Shown here piece by piece: positions 41,815-43,543 of a DNA stretch of 43,543 nucleotides. The position numbers and the translations under genes are program-made. The first letter of the stretch is position 1. Each line of letters starts with the position of its first letter. The notes below the pieces were generated by a model, which was not told where the DNA came from, ran no database searches, and saw only the letters and a list, made by a program, of their open reading frames with translations. This DNA comes from JAAYCI01 sp964370195 (GTDB lineage: Bacteria; Bacillota; Clostridia; Oscillospirales; Ruminococcaceae), in NCBI GenBank assembly GCA_964370195.1, contig CAYJIH010000010.1, positions 1 to 43,543 of the forward strand, written 5' to 3'.

Positions 41815-43479
41815 ATGCAAAAAGAGCAAAGCGTGCGTGTTACTTCCGGTGTAGAGCGCGCGCCCAATCGCAGCCTATTTTATGCAATGGGGTATACCGA
41901 AGAAGAATTGAACCGCCCGCTTGTGGGTGTGGTAAGCGCGTTTAGTGAAATTGTGCCCGGGCACATTCATTTAGATAAATTGGCCGACGCGGCAAAAGCC
42001 GGTGTAAGAATGGCTGGTGGAACGCCAATTTTAGTGCCGTCTATTGGCGTGTGCGACGGCATTGCCATGGGCCATGAAGGAATGCGGTATAGTTTGCCAA
42101 GCCGCGAGCTCATTGCCGATAGCGTGGAAACCATGGCAAAAAGCCATGCGTTTGATGCATTGGTGTTGTTGCCCAACTGCGACAAAATTGTGCCGGGGAT
42201 GCTGATGGGTGCCGCACGATTGAATTTGCCAACGGTGCTGGTAAGCGGTGGGCCAATGATGGCAGGGGAAGCGCGCGGGCGTGAAGTGAGCTTGTCGAAT
42301 ATTTTTGAGGCTGTGGGTGCACGTAAGGCGAACCAAATAGATGACGCACAGCTGACAGAAATGGAGCAAAATTGTTGCCCCGGGTGCGGAAGTTGCGCCG
42401 GCATGTACACGGCCAATAGCATGAACTGCCTTAGTGAAGCAGTGGGGATTGCGCTGAAAGGCAATGGAACCGTGGCCGCCGTAAGCGCTGCACGTACACG
42501 GCTTGCAAAACAGGCCGGCATGAGCGTGATGGCTTTGCTGGAAAAAGGCGTGCGTTTTCGTGATATTGTGAACGAAAAATCACTGCAAAATGCATTGTGT
42601 TGCGATATGGCACTTGGTTGTAGCACAAATACAGTGTTGCATTTGCTTGCCATCGCACATGAATCCGGCGTGCCAATGTCACTGGAAAAAATCAATGAAT
42701 TGAGCGCAAAAACACCGAATTTATGTCATTTAGCACCAGCAGGGCCGGCGCATATACAAGATTTGGATGCCGCAGGTGGTATTTCGGCTGTGATGGCGGA
42801 ATTGGCGAAATTGGGGTTATTGGATGTGACGTTGCCCACAGTGTCGGGCGAGACAGTAAGCGAGAAAATTTCCCTTGTTACGAATAAAAACACAGAAGTT
42901 GTGCGCCCTGCCGAGGATCCGTATTCGAAAACAGGTGGCATAGCTGTGCTCTGGGGCAATCTTGCGCAAGAAGGGGCTGTGGTGAAGCAGTCGGCCGTGG
43001 CGCCGGAGATGTTGTCTCACAAAGGGCCTGCGCGCGTGTTCAATAGTGAAGAAGAGGCGATTGCAGCCATTTATGCCAAAGAAATTGTGGCGGGCGACGT
43101 GGTGGTGATTCGATACGAGGGGCCGAAAGGTGGCCCGGGAATGCGCGAAATGCTTAATCCAACAAGCGCACTGGCAGGCATGGGTCTCGCGTCGTCGGTG
43201 GCACTCATCACAGACGGACGGTTTTCCGGCGCGTCTCGTGGCGCGTCGATTGGGCACGTGTGCCCTGAAGCCGCTGCCGGTGGCCTGATTGGGCTTGTGC
43301 AAGAAGGCGATTTAATTGAAATTGATATCCCGGCACGAAAGCTGAACGTGTGTGTGCCCGATGCCGAACTCGATAGCCGACGCGCGAATTTTGTGCCAAT
43401 AGAAAAAGAAGCGTCCGGCTGGCTTCGCCGTTATCGTCGTCTCGTACAAGCCGCGGCAAAAGGCGCAGTGCTTGAATAG
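41815..43479 (+). CDS. ilvD: Dihydroxy-acid dehydratase
   Basis: An iron-sulfur dehydratase making the 2-keto acids of valine and isoleucine, 554 aa. Cluster cysteines lie in LPNCDKIVPG and CCPGCGSCAGMYTANSMN; the C-terminal GRFSGASRGASIGHV is conserved. AAGGAGGG lies six bases before the ATG at 41815; a TTG directly in front is in frame but less likely. Last gene of the operon in the window; copy C of the 47-bp repeat begins 17 bases after the stop. Confidence 0.95.
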   Translation: MQKEQSVRVTSGVERAPNRSLFYAMGYTEEELNRPLVGVVSAFSEIVPGHIHLDKLADAAKAGVRMAGGTPILVPSIGVCDGIAMGHEGMRYSLPSRELIADSVETMAKSHAFDALVLLPNCDKIVPGMLMGAARLNLPTVLVSGGPMMAGEARGREVSLSNIFEAVGARKANQIDDAQLTEMEQNCCPGCGSCAGMYTANSMNCLSEAVGIALKGNGTVAAVSAARTRLAKQAGMSVMALLEKGVRFRDIVNEKSLQNALCCDMALGCSTNTVLHLLAIAHESGVPMSLEKINELSAKTPNLCHLAPAGPAHIQDLDAAGGISAVMAELAKLGLLDVTLPTVSGETVSEKISLVTNKNTEVVRPAEDPYSKTGGIAVLWGNLAQEGAVVKQSAVAPEMLSHKGPARVFNSEEEAIAAIYAKEIVAGDVVVIRYEGPKGGPGMREMLNPTSALAGMGLASSVALITDGRFSGASRGASIGHVCPEAAAGGLIGLVQEGDLIEIDIPARKLNVCVPDAELDSRRANFVPIEKEASGWLRRYRRLVQAAAKGAVLE

Positions 43480-43496
43480 CACATACGCTTAAGGCC

Positions 43497-43543
43497 GCAG
43501 GGCGCTGCCCCGCACCCCGCAATTTTTTAAAAAAAATTGAGTA
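43497..43543 (+). repeat. 47-bp double-hairpin repeat, copy C
   Basis: Same layout as copies A and B: GCAGGGC, loop GCT, GCCCCGC; linker ACCCCG; CAATTTTTT paired with AAAAAATTG; end GAGTA. It reaches the right window edge, so flanking sequence is missing. Like copy A it follows a branched-chain amino acid gene in the same orientation. Confidence 0.85.

Overview
The window is a stretch of a Bacillota (Clostridia-type) chromosome. The evidence is strong AGGAGG ribosome sites, TTGACA/TATAAT promoters, a T-box riboswitch, a PBSX-style phage module, a D-aspartate-ligase type wall gene and U-run terminators. No rRNA, tRNA, CRISPR array or insertion sequence is visible. The order or family cannot be fixed from the sequence alone.

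Left flank (1-9324): two tandem aconitase-superfamily isomerase pairs, both in the unusual order small subunit then large subunit (leuD1-leuC1 at 616-2364, leuD2-leuC2 at 3170-4895, minus strand). They are separated by 0.8 kb holding a 22-bp tandem repeat and a structured 47-bp dispersed repeat. Two divergently oriented plus-strand genes follow: a bifunctional class A penicillin-binding protein and rmuC.

Centre (9337-25927): a compact, intact PBSX-like contractile-tail element. One plus-strand XRE repressor faces a long minus-strand operon. In transcription order this runs: zinc-ribbon and small proteins, replication initiator-like and DnaC-like proteins, sigma-like activator, truncated small terminase, large terminase, SPP1-type portal, four connector/neck proteins, sheath, tube, tail chaperone with a frameshift extension, a very short tape measure (294 aa), Dit/LysM protein, baseplate plug, hub, spike, gp25-like, baseplate J, tail protein I, M23 lysin and holin. 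There is no major capsid protein, scaffold or protease, tail fibre or integrase, yet the genes are tightly packed with intact ribosome sites and no scars. The best reading is a headless, possibly domesticated short-tail particle. This is the most interesting system in the window.

Right flank (26129-43543): a DUF975-CmpB membrane fusion; a lone hisB; MgtC; then a minus-strand group, membrane protein - ATP-grasp D-aspartate ligase-like - Asp/Glu racemase - AsnB-type amidotransferase - metG - tatD. Three of these (ligase, racemase, amidotransferase) together look like a route to a D-Asp/D-Asn peptidoglycan cross-bridge. Finally, a T-box controlled branched-chain amino acid operon ilvB-ilvN-ilvC-ilvD runs to the right edge, where the 47-bp repeat recurs just after ilvD. 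With the leuDC pairs on the left, both ends of the window serve branched-chain amino acid synthesis.
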